From NCBI GenBank assembly GCA_964619265.1, contig CAZUCE010000002.1, forward strand, positions 62,001 to 126,000: a DNA stretch of 64,000 nt. The letters are read 5' to 3'. Shown piece by piece: positions 28,249 to 36,910 of the stretch. Below the pieces are notes generated by a model, which was not told the origin of the DNA, did no database searches, and saw only the letters and a list, made by a program, of their open reading frames with translations. The stretch is from CAZUCE01 sp964619265. Its GTDB lineage: Bacteria > Planctomycetota > UBA1135 > GCA-002686595. How positions within the stretch are numbered: position 1 is the first letter of the stretch; every line of letters starts with the position of its first letter. The translations under genes and the position numbers were made by a program.

Positions 28249-30279
28249 CTAGGGAGGTGTTGAACTTTCGGTGGGGAGCTGGTCGTCATCGTCTGCACCG
28301 GTGGGAACCGGATCGCGAAGCTCGAGCAGCACGGATCGGTCGCTCTCAATCTTCAGCTCGAGCTGGGCGCCGCTGTTGTCGTCTTCTTCGGCAAAACCAA
28401 GGCGCGGGAGTAGCTCGGATTGCCACTTGCGCATCAAGGACCAGTGAACGTCGAGAGCCGTGCTGGATTCATCGAGCGGCATTTCAGCCAAGTCGACGAA
28501 GACCAGCAGCTCTTCCTCGACGAACTCCTTCACGATCTGTTTGGCTTCATTGTAAGCCTCGGACCCTTGATCTTCGTCGCGACCGAGCAAGCCCGCGCCC
28601 ACGATGCTGAAGGTGGCGTTGAGCTGATAGGCAGGCAGCGTCCAGCGCTCGAGTTCGGGGCGTCGTCCGGGGTCGCTGCAAATGAGCGCGATTTCTAGCT
28701 GCACTTGATCCAGTCGCAACAGGATCGGCTCGACCGCAATCTGCACGCGGACCTCGGAGCGGCCGACCAAGACGACACCCCGGTTGATCCAGAACGGAGA
28801 GAGCGGCCGCAAGGGTCCCGCGCCGCCCACCGGCTCGTTGCCAAGCGTGACCGGAGCGAGCAGCGGCTCGGCGTGCAAAGGGATCGAGTCGAGGACTTCC
28901 TCGGGACCCTTCAAGACCACCGTTTCGGGCTCAAAGGACAGGGAGTCCGGGTCCCAGCGGTAGCGCGGGTTCAGATTGTCGTCTCGAACGGCGATCGAAG
29001 TGCCGTCGAGCAGCACTTCCCGTTCGACTTGGGCCTGCACCGAAAACTTCGGCGGACTGTTCTTGTCGAGCCAACTGAGCTGGACGCCGAAGGCGTTTGT
29101 CGTCCATTCCAGTTCCGAGGGAGCTGGGGTGAGCTGGGCAGGCAGCCCTCCGCTAACCTGCAGGGAGGCCCCGGCGTTGCGGCGGAAGCCTTCGACGGCC
29201 GCGCGCGTTCCGCGCAACCGGACAACGATCTGCTGGTTGTTCGAGGGCGGAACGTAGCGACCATCGGGAGGGATCTGAATCAGCAGCTCGCCTACTCCGG
29301 GCGTAACCAAAGCGCTCGCTTGGACGGCGCGCGGGAACAGGCGCAGCTCGTCATCGATCGAAATTTCCTCGTGGACGAAGACCAGGATGCCGAAGGCGAT
29401 CAGGGCGGAAATTCCTAGCACGGCGATGTCGCCCGTCACTCGGCTCCACAGCTCGGACAGGTCTCGTCCCAGGCTGCGTGATTCGGGCCCGCGAACGCTT
29501 TGTGCGCCGAGTGCTTTGCGGAGGTGGGCTTCCAGTTCGGCGGGGGGGACTTCGGACTCGAGGCGACCGCCGCTGGCGACGGCGATCTTCCCGGTTTCCT
29601 CGGACACGATCAGTGCGACCGCATCGGTTTCCTCGGAAATGCCGAGTGCGGCCCGGTGGCGCGTTCCCGTGGATTGGTGCAGATCCGTGCGCTCGGTAAG
29701 CGGCAACATGACAGCTGAAGCCATCAACCGGTCGTCGCGCACGACAATTGCGCCGTCGTGCAACGCGCCGGCCGGGCAGAACAGAGATTCGATCAGCAAT
29801 CGGTCGACTGCCGCGTCGGTTCCTACGCCCCGGTCGGTCCACGGATCGAGCGCCGATTCTCCTTCCAGGATGACCAGAGCTCCAATTCGCTTGCGCGCGA
29901 GGGAGCGGGCGGCTTCGGCCAATTCGCTCAGGGTTTCCGAGGCGAGCCTTCCAGCCCGATCAGCGGTAGATTTCTTGGTGCCGAGTTGCCCGATTGCGCT
30001 GCGGAGCTCGGGTTGAAACACGATTGCGAGAACAACGACGGCCGCGCTGGCCATCCCGCGTACGACGTACTCAAGCTCCTGGAGCTGGAAGAACGAACTG
30101 ACGGCCACTAGGGCGCTGAAGCCCAGAAGCAGGGTGGCGACCAATCCGCGCACCAACCGGTTTCCGCGGGTGCGACGCAGGAACGTCAAGAAGAAGTAGA
30201 TCCCAAGGCCCAGGATGAACCACTGGGCCAGGTAGACGGATGCACCGCGGAAGCTGAACTCGTCGCCGAACAGGTTCAC
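28249..30279 (-). CDS. cdaA: Diadenylate cyclase CdaA fused to a YbbR/CdaR-like domain
   Basis: 676 residues from GTG 30279, which overlaps the folP stop as GTGA. The N-terminus has three membrane helices (to ~residue 85), then a DisA_N/DAC domain with the catalytic GALHDGAIVV (~170) and GTRHRAALG (~203) motifs that make c-di-AMP from two ATP. Near residues 285-305 a further helix (AVLGISALIAFGILVFV) leads into an extracytoplasmic region with YbbR-like repeats, to the end. In Firmicutes CdaA and its regulator CdaR (YbbR) are separate adjacent genes; here they form one chain. glmM follows directly. Confidence 0.88.
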   Translation of the reverse strand: MNLFGDEFSFRGASVYLAQWFILGLGIYFFLTFLRRTRGNRLVRGLVATLLLGFSALVAVSSFFQLQELEYVVRGMASAAVVVLAIVFQPELRSAIGQLGTKKSTADRAGRLASETLSELAEAARSLARKRIGALVILEGESALDPWTDRGVGTDAAVDRLLIESLFCPAGALHDGAIVVRDDRLMASAVMLPLTERTDLHQSTGTRHRAALGISEETDAVALIVSEETGKIAVASGGRLESEVPPAELEAHLRKALGAQSVRGPESRSLGRDLSELWSRVTGDIAVLGISALIAFGILVFVHEEISIDDELRLFPRAVQASALVTPGVGELLIQIPPDGRYVPPSNNQQIVVRLRGTRAAVEGFRRNAGASLQVSGGLPAQLTPAPSELEWTTNAFGVQLSWLDKNSPPKFSVQAQVEREVLLDGTSIAVRDDNLNPRYRWDPDSLSFEPETVVLKGPEEVLDSIPLHAEPLLAPVTLGNEPVGGAGPLRPLSPFWINRGVVLVGRSEVRVQIAVEPILLRLDQVQLEIALICSDPGRRPELERWTLPAYQLNATFSIVGAGLLGRDEDQGSEAYNEAKQIVKEFVEEELLVFVDLAEMPLDESSTALDVHWSLMRKWQSELLPRLGFAEEDDNSGAQLELKIESDRSVLLELRDPVPTGADDDDQLPTESSTPP

Positions 30280-31463
30280 GGAGTGACCTCCCCGAACAGG
30301 AGCGCTGCGCTGACGTCCAGGACCTCACGAGCTGCGGCTAGGTCATGGACGCGCAAGAGGGCGGCACCGGAGAGCGCGCCGGCGGCAACCGCTGCGGCGG
30401 TGCCGAGGCCGCGGTTTTGGGGCTCGGAGACACCTGTGGCGGCGCCGACGAAGGCCTTCCTGGAGACCCCGAGGAGCAGCGGGGCCCCGAGGGCTCGAAA
30501 CTCGGCCAGCCGCCTGACCAACGCCAGATTTTGGTTCGTGTCCTTGGCGAACCCGATGCCCGGGTCGAACCAGATGCGATCGGCTCGAACGCCGCGGCAG
30601 ACCGCATCCAGGCGGCGATCTCTCCACTCCGCGGCGACGTCTTGCACAACTTCATCGTAACGGGCCAGGCCGCGCATCGTGCCCGGCTCGCCCCGCATGT
30701 GCATCAGAACGAGATCGACGTCCGATTGAGCGGCGACCTCCAGCAGCTCCGGGTCGAATCGTCCGCCGCTCACGTCGTTCAAGAGCCCGATGCCGAGCTC
30801 AACGCCCAGCCGGGCCACCTCGGCTTTGCGGGTGTCGAGGCTGACTCGTTCGATCAGCCCGGCCTGGGCCAAGGCCTCGAGGCTGCCTTGCACGCGGGCC
30901 AGCTCTTCGCGCACCGGGATCTCGGGAGCCCCTGGACGGGTGGACTCGGCCCCGAGGTCGAGCCAGCAGGCTCCGGCCTCGATCATGGCGTGCGCCTCAG
31001 CCACCACGGCGCCAGGATCCACTCGGCCATCCGCCGCAGCGAACCGACCGCCGTCCGAGAAGCTGTCGGGGGTCAGGTTCAGGATGCCCATCGCGCGCGG
31101 CCGGGGCGGCGGGCTCGCGACCGCGTCGTAGGCGTGCAGCAGGCAGACTCCGCGGGGATCCTCTTGGGCGAAGCTCGCGAAAGCGTCTCGGTCGCCTCGC
31201 AGTCGGTCGCGGCCGTGGGTCGCTCTTTGGAGCTCGAGGTTCGCTCGAGCCCGTTCGCGCAGGTCGCGGGGCAGCTTGGCCGTCAGCTCAAGAACACCCT
31301 CGCCCTGTACGGGACCGGGCAGGTAGGCGGGGCCGAGGGGCTGGAGCTCTCGGTCAGCCCTCAGGTCGGACTCGGAAAGCATGGGGCGCGCGGGCTGCGC
31401 GCGGCCGGCCGGAGCGCCGCGGTGCTCCGGACCGATCCAACCTCGGAGGCCCTCGGTCGTCAC
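30276..31463 (-). CDS. folP: Dihydropteroate synthase
   Basis: 395 residues from GTG 31463, overlapping the ftsH stop as GTGA. The DHPS core starts with MGILNLTPDSFSDGGRF (~residue 125) and continues with WLDLGAESTRPG, LLNDVSGG, LVLMHMRGEPGTM, FDPGIGFAKDTNQNL and LLGVSRKAFVG, all pterin or pABA site elements. It makes 7,8-dihydropteroate for folate. The ~120-residue N-terminal extension (ELQPLGPAYLPGPVQGEG and on) has no motif I recognise. The start is set by the overlap, but an internal start cannot be excluded. Confidence 0.92.
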   Translation of the reverse strand: MTTEGLRGWIGPEHRGAPAGRAQPARPMLSESDLRADRELQPLGPAYLPGPVQGEGVLELTAKLPRDLRERARANLELQRATHGRDRLRGDRDAFASFAQEDPRGVCLLHAYDAVASPPPRPRAMGILNLTPDSFSDGGRFAAADGRVDPGAVVAEAHAMIEAGACWLDLGAESTRPGAPEIPVREELARVQGSLEALAQAGLIERVSLDTRKAEVARLGVELGIGLLNDVSGGRFDPELLEVAAQSDVDLVLMHMRGEPGTMRGLARYDEVVQDVAAEWRDRRLDAVCRGVRADRIWFDPGIGFAKDTNQNLALVRRLAEFRALGAPLLLGVSRKAFVGAATGVSEPQNRGLGTAAAVAAGALSGAALLRVHDLAAAREVLDVSAALLFGEVTP

Positions 31464-33844
31464 GCCGGGGAGAGCCCGGCGCCGCTCGGCAACTCGCCGC
31501 CCAGTTCCCCTTCGTCCGTGTCGGTAGCGCGGGGCGGTGCCGCCTCGCGGGGACGGGTGGGTTCCGGCTCGGCAGCTTTTTCGGGGCGCACTTCGCTGGC
31601 GAGTTTGCCGGCCACCATGTCGAGGACTTCTTGTCCGGTGATGGTCTCGAGCTCGAGCAACGCTTGGGTAATCTGCTCCATCGCATCGCGGTGACTGCGG
31701 ATCAACTCTTCGGCTCGACGGTAGGAGCTTTGCAACAAATCGGCCACCTCGCGGTCGATTTCGCGCGCGGTCTCCTCGGAGTGCAACTTGCCGCGGCCCA
31801 ACTCAGCCCCGAGAAAGTCCGAGCCCTGGCGCTCGGCGTAGTGGATCGGACCGATCTTCTCGCTCATGCCGAGTTCAGAAACCATGGTGCGAGCCAGTTC
31901 GGTTGCGCGACGGATGTCGTCCGAGGCGCCGGCCGAAATGTCGCCGCAAAATTCCGCTTCGGCAATTCGGCCGCCGAACAGCATGGCCAGGTTGGCCAGC
32001 AGCCGCTTGCGCTGGGTGTGGAAGCTCTCTTTGGTCGGGAGCACCATGGTCGCACCCAGGGCCCGCCCGCGCGGAACGATGGTGACCTTGTGCGGAGGGT
32101 CGGTGTCTTCGAGGACCGCGGCGATGACCGCGTGACCGGCCTCGTGGTAGGCGGTGACCTTGCGGTCTTCTTCCTCCATTTGGCGCGAGATCTTCTGGCG
32201 CCCGTAGCGAACTTTGTCGCGAGCTTCTTCCATGTCCTCCATGGCGACTTCGTCGCGCTTGGCGAGCACGGCGGCGATGGCGGCTTCATTGACGATGGCG
32301 GCCAGGTCAGCGCCCGAGTAGCCGGGCGTCGAGCGGGCTAGGACAGCGGTGTCCACATCGGGGGTGTGCTTCACGCGGCCCAGGTGCACCTCGAGGATTT
32401 TCTTGCGGCCTTCGACGTCCGGAAGGTCGATGGTGACCTCTCGGTCGAAGCGACCGGGACGCAGCAGCGCGGGGTCCAGCACGTCGGGTCGGTTGGTGGC
32501 CGCGACCACGATGATGCCCTCATCGGTTGCGAACCCATCCATTTCGACCAGGATTGCGTTGAGCGTTTGCTCGCGCTCGTCGTGCCCGCCGCCCATGCCG
32601 CTTCCACGGCGGCGGCCAACCGCGTCGATTTCATCGAGGAAGATGATGCAGGGACTGTTTTCGCGGGCCTGCTTGAACAGGTCGCGGACGCGGCTGGCGC
32701 CCACACCCACAAACATCTCGACGAAGTCCGAACCGGAGATCGAGAAGAAGGGGACTTCCGCTTCGCCAGCAATGGCCTTGGCCAGCAGCGTCTTGCCGCA
32801 TCCGGGAGGGCCGACGAGCAAGACACCACGCGGAATCCGTCCGCCGATCTTGGTGAACCGTCCGGGGTTCTTGAGGAACTCCACGATTTCGCGGACTTCT
32901 TCCTTGGCCTCGTTCGCACCCGCCACGTCGTCGAAGCCGACGTTTGTGCGGTTTTCTTTGGTGTACTTCTGCGCGCGGCTACGGCCGAAGCTCATCACGC
33001 CGCCCGCGCCGCCCTGGCCGCGGATCTGGCGCATGGCGAACATCACGACGAAGAAGACCAGCAGCCACGGCCCGAAGAACAGGAGGAAGCTGGACCAAAA
33101 GCTGGTGGTACGCGCGAAGGTCGTCCCTCGGTCTTTGGATAGCGCAAAGTGATGGCGTTCGAGCAGGGCTCCGCGTGACTCGAGGACGCCGACCAGTCCA
33201 GCGAGGTCGACTTTGCGGTCGAGTTCCACCTCGTACCACTGGTGCCCGTCGCGATTGGGAAGCGGGAACGGAGCGGATTCGTTTTCGGTCCAGTCCGATT
33301 CGGATCGGGCGAGCACTTCGACGAACAGCTTCTCGTTCAGTCGTGTCTCGATTTCACGCGGAGTTGGTTCCGTGGTGTCGCCGACTCCGCGATCGGGCTG
33401 AGGCTGGGTCAGCGAGTGTTCGGTGACGGTCGTGATCGAAATGGCACGTCGCGGCTCATAGAACGCGGACTCGATTCCCGCTGCGAGCTCCTCGGCTTCC
33501 ACGGTCGTGTAGATGCGTGCCTTGACTTCGCGAAACAGCTCTTCGTTGGCCTTCGCATTCGCGAACTCGACTCGGAACGCCTGGGGTTCGGCGGAAGCCT
33601 GGAGCAGCAGCTCGCCCTCGATTTGGGTTGTCGAGTCGTCTCGGCCACGGAATTCCTGGGAGAGGATCTCTCCGCTGTAGAGCCGGTACAGGTACTCGTC
33701 CTGGGTCAGCGACGTGGGCTGACTCATCGATTGCCCGCCAACAAAGACGAGAATGATGATCAGGACGAAAAAGAACAGCAGAACCGACCCGTACGACCGC
33801 GAGGGGCGGTTCTTGTCGGGGTCGGTGGATTGACTTTCGCTCAT
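31460..33844 (-). CDS. ftsH: ATP-dependent zinc metalloprotease FtsH
   Basis: 794 residues, longer than the usual ~640, because the N-terminal periplasmic part between the two membrane helices (LLFFFVLIIILVFVGG near 25; SFLLFFGPWLLVFFVVMFAM near 260) is enlarged. The AAA+ module has Walker A GPPGCGKT (~345), Walker B IIFLDEIDAVG and the arginine-finger region PALLRPGRFDREV. The zinc site is HEAGH (~566). It degrades misfolded membrane proteins and selected regulators. It heads the ftsH-folP-cdaA/ybbR-glmM series. The 278 bp upstream hold no gene and probably a promoter. Confidence 0.97.
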   Translation of the reverse strand: MSESQSTDPDKNRPSRSYGSVLLFFFVLIIILVFVGGQSMSQPTSLTQDEYLYRLYSGEILSQEFRGRDDSTTQIEGELLLQASAEPQAFRVEFANAKANEELFREVKARIYTTVEAEELAAGIESAFYEPRRAISITTVTEHSLTQPQPDRGVGDTTEPTPREIETRLNEKLFVEVLARSESDWTENESAPFPLPNRDGHQWYEVELDRKVDLAGLVGVLESRGALLERHHFALSKDRGTTFARTTSFWSSFLLFFGPWLLVFFVVMFAMRQIRGQGGAGGVMSFGRSRAQKYTKENRTNVGFDDVAGANEAKEEVREIVEFLKNPGRFTKIGGRIPRGVLLVGPPGCGKTLLAKAIAGEAEVPFFSISGSDFVEMFVGVGASRVRDLFKQARENSPCIIFLDEIDAVGRRRGSGMGGGHDEREQTLNAILVEMDGFATDEGIIVVAATNRPDVLDPALLRPGRFDREVTIDLPDVEGRKKILEVHLGRVKHTPDVDTAVLARSTPGYSGADLAAIVNEAAIAAVLAKRDEVAMEDMEEARDKVRYGRQKISRQMEEEDRKVTAYHEAGHAVIAAVLEDTDPPHKVTIVPRGRALGATMVLPTKESFHTQRKRLLANLAMLFGGRIAEAEFCGDISAGASDDIRRATELARTMVSELGMSEKIGPIHYAERQGSDFLGAELGRGKLHSEETAREIDREVADLLQSSYRRAEELIRSHRDAMEQITQALLELETITGQEVLDMVAGKLASEVRPEKAAEPEPTRPREAAPPRATDTDEGELGGELPSGAGLSPA

Positions 33845-34122
33845 GGGAGGGGTTGGGCCTCGAGGCCGCTCGTCGCCGGCTCGCGGCTACCGAGAGCCCC
33901 TGGGGGGCTCGAGGCGGGCTGGCTGCGGCGGTATGAAGTTCGAGTGGCACAACGGCAGGGCCGTGACGGGGATTGTCGGCCATCTGGCGATGGGAGAGCA
34001 GGTTTTTCTCTGGAGGGTGAGTCCTGAGTACCCGCAGGCGAGTCTTTGGAAGCCGGACGAGGTCACAGACCGGGGTGGAAAGTCCCAATCAGCGGCCGAG
34101 CCCGGGGCCCGGGCCCTCTTCT

Positions 34123-34677
34123 TTAGTTCGTCGAACGCGGTCCGAACAGGTCGAGAAGGGCTCCGAGGGCCACGTTGCGGGTCACTCGCTGGCGCGAGTC
34201 GAACTCGGCTGGGGTGGTGGCCGCTGACGAGCCCGGCTCGATCACGAACCCCGCCTCGAGCTGGCGGGTCGAGCGGGAGAGCACCATCCCATCGCGGGAG
34301 CGCACCAATTCGGTTTCGAGCACAACACCTGATGCGGTCTCCAGCAGCGTGTTTTCCGGGGATCGAATGCCCGGGCGACGCCGGTAGTCGAGGATTCGCC
34401 CCTGGACGACCAGGTCGGCGTGGTCCGGTTCGGCAGGGACCAGGGAGAGCCGATCGATCGCTGCCTCGGCGATCGCTTGGGTGAGGTCGACCTCGAGGTC
34501 GCGCAATGGACCGTCGTTGCCCAGGAAGCGGATGGCCAGGGTTTCGGCTCCGCCTGGAGCGGTCAGGCCGGCATGCCATCCACAGCTGCTGGCGAACAGC
34601 ACGACCAGCAAGCCGCCCTGGCGCAAGCCGGGGCCTAGGCGGGAAGCGAGCCCGCGAAATTGGGCGGCGAAACTCAT
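34123..34677 (-). CDS. lptE: LptE-like outer-membrane lipoprotein
   Basis: 184 residues. The signal peptide ends in a lipobox-like FASSC with Cys32, followed by GWHAG, the start typical of LptE lipoproteins. The mature part (LAIRFLGNDGPLRDLEVDLTQAIAEA, RLSLVPAEPDHADLVVQGRILDYRR) matches the pattern of the LptE family, which plugs LptD in LPS export. It overlaps the BamD-like gene by ATGA. The family call rests on pattern and context; sequence conservation in LptE is always low. Confidence 0.7.
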   Translation of the reverse strand: MSFAAQFRGLASRLGPGLRQGGLLVVLFASSCGWHAGLTAPGGAETLAIRFLGNDGPLRDLEVDLTQAIAEAAIDRLSLVPAEPDHADLVVQGRILDYRRRPGIRSPENTLLETASGVVLETELVRSRDGMVLSRSTRQLEAGFVIEPGSSAATTPAEFDSRQRVTRNVALGALLDLFGPRSTN

Positions 34678-35990
34678 GGGCCGGAGGGAGGAGCCGGCGG
34701 ATCTTCGGCGGGCAATTCGGGGCCTGGCTTGTCCTTCGGTTTTGGCTTGGGCGCGCCGGGGCCTCGGTTTTCAAGCTCGGGTTCGCGAACTCCATCGACC
34801 TGGGCGTCGGCGTTCTGACTCTCTCGTGCGGCGTCGGCGGCGCTGCCCAGGAGTTCGGGCCGCGCGTCCAAGGAGCCGGCCTGGAGGCGAGCCTCCAGCT
34901 CGGCGGCTCGGTTTAAGGCGGCTTCGCTGGCGGCGATCAAGTCTTCGTCACCGGACCCTTGGGCCAGCGCGAGCGAGCGCTCCGCGTGGAGCCGCGCGCC
35001 TTCGGGGCGTTCGATGGTCAGGTAGAACTCGGCGACGCGACGGTCGGACTCGCCGAGCCGCGAAAGCGCAAGTGCGAGACTCTCGCGAACCGACGGTTCG
35101 AGCTCGGCGGCTGCGGATCCCTCGGGCGCTTCGCCGTGGCGAGAAAGCCAGTTCTCTAGTTCCCGACGTGCCAGATCGACGGCTGCGCGATCGTAGTCGG
35201 GGCGCAGATGGTCGGCCAGTCGCAGGCGAGGAACCAGGGACTCAGCTTGCAGTGCGTAAGGGCTACCGGGATGGTAGAGCAGCAGCTCGCTCAGGCGGTC
35301 GATCGCCCGTTGAAGGTCGCGCGAATCGGAGAGCAGCTCCGCGAGCACAAAGTAGGCGTGGTCGCACCCCGGATACGTGGGGTGCTGCAACACCAGATAG
35401 TCGAGCACGATCGGCGCGCGGTTGCGCTCGGGGAACAAGCCCAGGCGCTTGCGATTTGAATTCGCCAGAGCGATTCCGGAATCGTAGAGCACGCTGGCGA
35501 CGTCCTGCTGCAACGGATGGCTCGGATGGTCACGCTCTAGGTCCAGAATTTCGAGGTAGCCCTCGAAGGGCCGGTCTGCTGCGAGAAACTCGCGAGCGCG
35601 CCCGACCGCGAGGATTGCGCGCGGCAGGCGCGGGAGCCGGCTGGCGCGAAGGTTGTCCAGATCCTTGGGGCGCTCGGCGTTGTCCACGAACGCACGAACG
35701 GAACGCTCGAGCAGCTGTTCGACCTGGTTGCGGTCCTCCGGTTCGAGAATGGCGTCGCGGCGCAGCAGGAGGCTGCGTTCGATCGCGTCCCGTGGGCGCC
35801 CGGCGGCCAGGTCCTGTTCGATGGCCTCACGCTGGGCGGCGGCGCTCGTTGCGTCCAGGCGGCCGGACGGCACCCCGCTTCCGGCGACCCGCGGTTCCAG
35901 CCCAAAGAACTTCCCGGCGCCGGCGCAGCCGGTCAGGGCAAGCAGCGAGACCACGAGCAACGCGGCGGTGGGCAGCGCTGTGGCGCGCAT
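34674..35990 (-). CDS. BamD/YfiO-like TPR lipoprotein
   Basis: ATG 35990 gives 438 residues with a signal peptide and lipobox LTGC (Cys22). The mature protein is almost all helical TPR-like repeats (REFLAADRPFEGYLEILDLE, PGCDHAYFVLAELLSDSRDLQRAIDRLSELLLYHPGSPYALQAE), the pattern of outer-membrane assembly lipoproteins. E. coli BamD has 245 residues, so this one is much longer. The C-terminal ~70 residues are Pro/Glu-rich and disordered. It overlaps lptE by ATGA, which supports an outer-membrane biogenesis role, but a true BamD identity is not shown. Confidence 0.65.
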   Translation of the reverse strand: MRATALPTAALLVVSLLALTGCAGAGKFFGLEPRVAGSGVPSGRLDATSAAAQREAIEQDLAAGRPRDAIERSLLLRRDAILEPEDRNQVEQLLERSVRAFVDNAERPKDLDNLRASRLPRLPRAILAVGRAREFLAADRPFEGYLEILDLERDHPSHPLQQDVASVLYDSGIALANSNRKRLGLFPERNRAPIVLDYLVLQHPTYPGCDHAYFVLAELLSDSRDLQRAIDRLSELLLYHPGSPYALQAESLVPRLRLADHLRPDYDRAAVDLARRELENWLSRHGEAPEGSAAAELEPSVRESLALALSRLGESDRRVAEFYLTIERPEGARLHAERSLALAQGSGDEDLIAASEAALNRAAELEARLQAGSLDARPELLGSAADAARESQNADAQVDGVREPELENRGPGAPKPKPKDKPGPELPAEDPPAPPSGP

Positions 35991-36037
35991 CGCAGAATGG
36001 GGTTGGGAGGGGCGGAGGGTCGGCACGGATTTCACGG

Positions 36038-36910
36038 CTATGGGAGTGCGCCACTATCGGCCAGAGGGCCGGTCGATGCGAGCCCGCTTCGCTGACTCTC
36101 GCGGGGGGAGCCGGGCAAAGCGGTTCGGCGGCTTTCTAGGCCCGATTCGAGATGGTGAACGAGGAAGCGTTCCAGGAATTCGCCGAGGGCCTGCTCCTGC
36201 CCGGCATCGGCCGGGACCCGCGCGCCGCAGCAAAGGGCATGCGCGCGCTCCAAGACGGGCGCAGGCAGGCTGCCGACACGCTGCCCCTCGGCCCGAACCT
36301 CGGGGGCGCAGGCGGGGCACAGCCGTCCACCGGCTGAGGCCGAGAACGCACTGCCGGCGGGACCCGCCCCCGGAGCGGGCGCACGCCGCCCGCACCGGGC
36401 GCACGAGTCCAAGGCAGGGGCCAAGCCAAGTTCTGCGAGCAGCCCCAGGTCGAAGCGGGCCAGCAGGTCGGCGGGGCGGGTCTTTGGATCCTCGAGGGCT
36501 TCCAGGAGCGCGTCCGTTCGCTGGAACAGGTCGAGACCCGGGTCCCCCGGTCGTGAGATTCGCTCGGCGAGTTCCAATGCGGAATGGGCGGCGCGATAGC
36601 GCGAGAGGTCGCGTGGAATCGCACGGCGAGAGCGATCGACATCGCCGCGGTCCAAGAGCGCGAGGCTCTCCCCGGGTCGATCCTGCCAGGTGAGCTCCAG
36701 GCGATGAAACCAGTCGAGCACACAGTAGAAGCGACTGGTGGCGCGGTAGGCACCGCGGGCCAGGAGCGTGATCCGCCCGTGTTCGGCGGTGAGCACGTCG
36801 GCCACCAACGAGGTTTCTCCGTAGCGAACGCGGCGCAGCACCAAGGCTCGTTTCGAACTGCGGGGGCGCGGCGGAGCCTTGCGGCGCGAGCGGCGAGTTG
36901 AGGGGCTCAA
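36038..36910 (-). CDS. recO: DNA repair protein RecO
   Basis: 290 residues from TTG 36910, which overlaps the preceding stop as TTGA. The OB-fold start ALVLRRVRYGETSLVADVLTAEHG is characteristic, as is GAYRATSRFYCVLDWFHRLEL. A zinc-finger pair follows: CARCG and LCPAC. RecO loads RecA onto SSB-coated gaps with RecR and RecF. The basic N-terminal ~25 residues are an extension. The frame is open further upstream inside the CNNM gene, but the protein there is not RecO-like. Confidence 0.88.
   Translation of the reverse strand: MSPSTRRSRRKAPPRPRSSKRALVLRRVRYGETSLVADVLTAEHGRITLLARGAYRATSRFYCVLDWFHRLELTWQDRPGESLALLDRGDVDRSRRAIPRDLSRYRAAHSALELAERISRPGDPGLDLFQRTDALLEALEDPKTRPADLLARFDLGLLAELGLAPALDSCARCGRRAPAPGAGPAGSAFSASAGGRLCPACAPEVRAEGQRVGSLPAPVLERAHALCCGARVPADAGQEQALGEFLERFLVHHLESGLESRRTALPGSPRESQRSGLASTGPLADSGALP

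Noticed and set aside
33843..34484. 213-residue plus-strand frame upstream of ftsH (MKFEWHNGRAVTG...)
   Set aside because: A short middle part looks protein-like, but it runs antisense into lptE and has no recognisable start or domain.
34481..36139. 552-residue open frame on the plus strand
   Set aside because: Antisense to the lptE-like and BamD-like genes, Arg-rich, no domain; shadow of GC-rich coding DNA.
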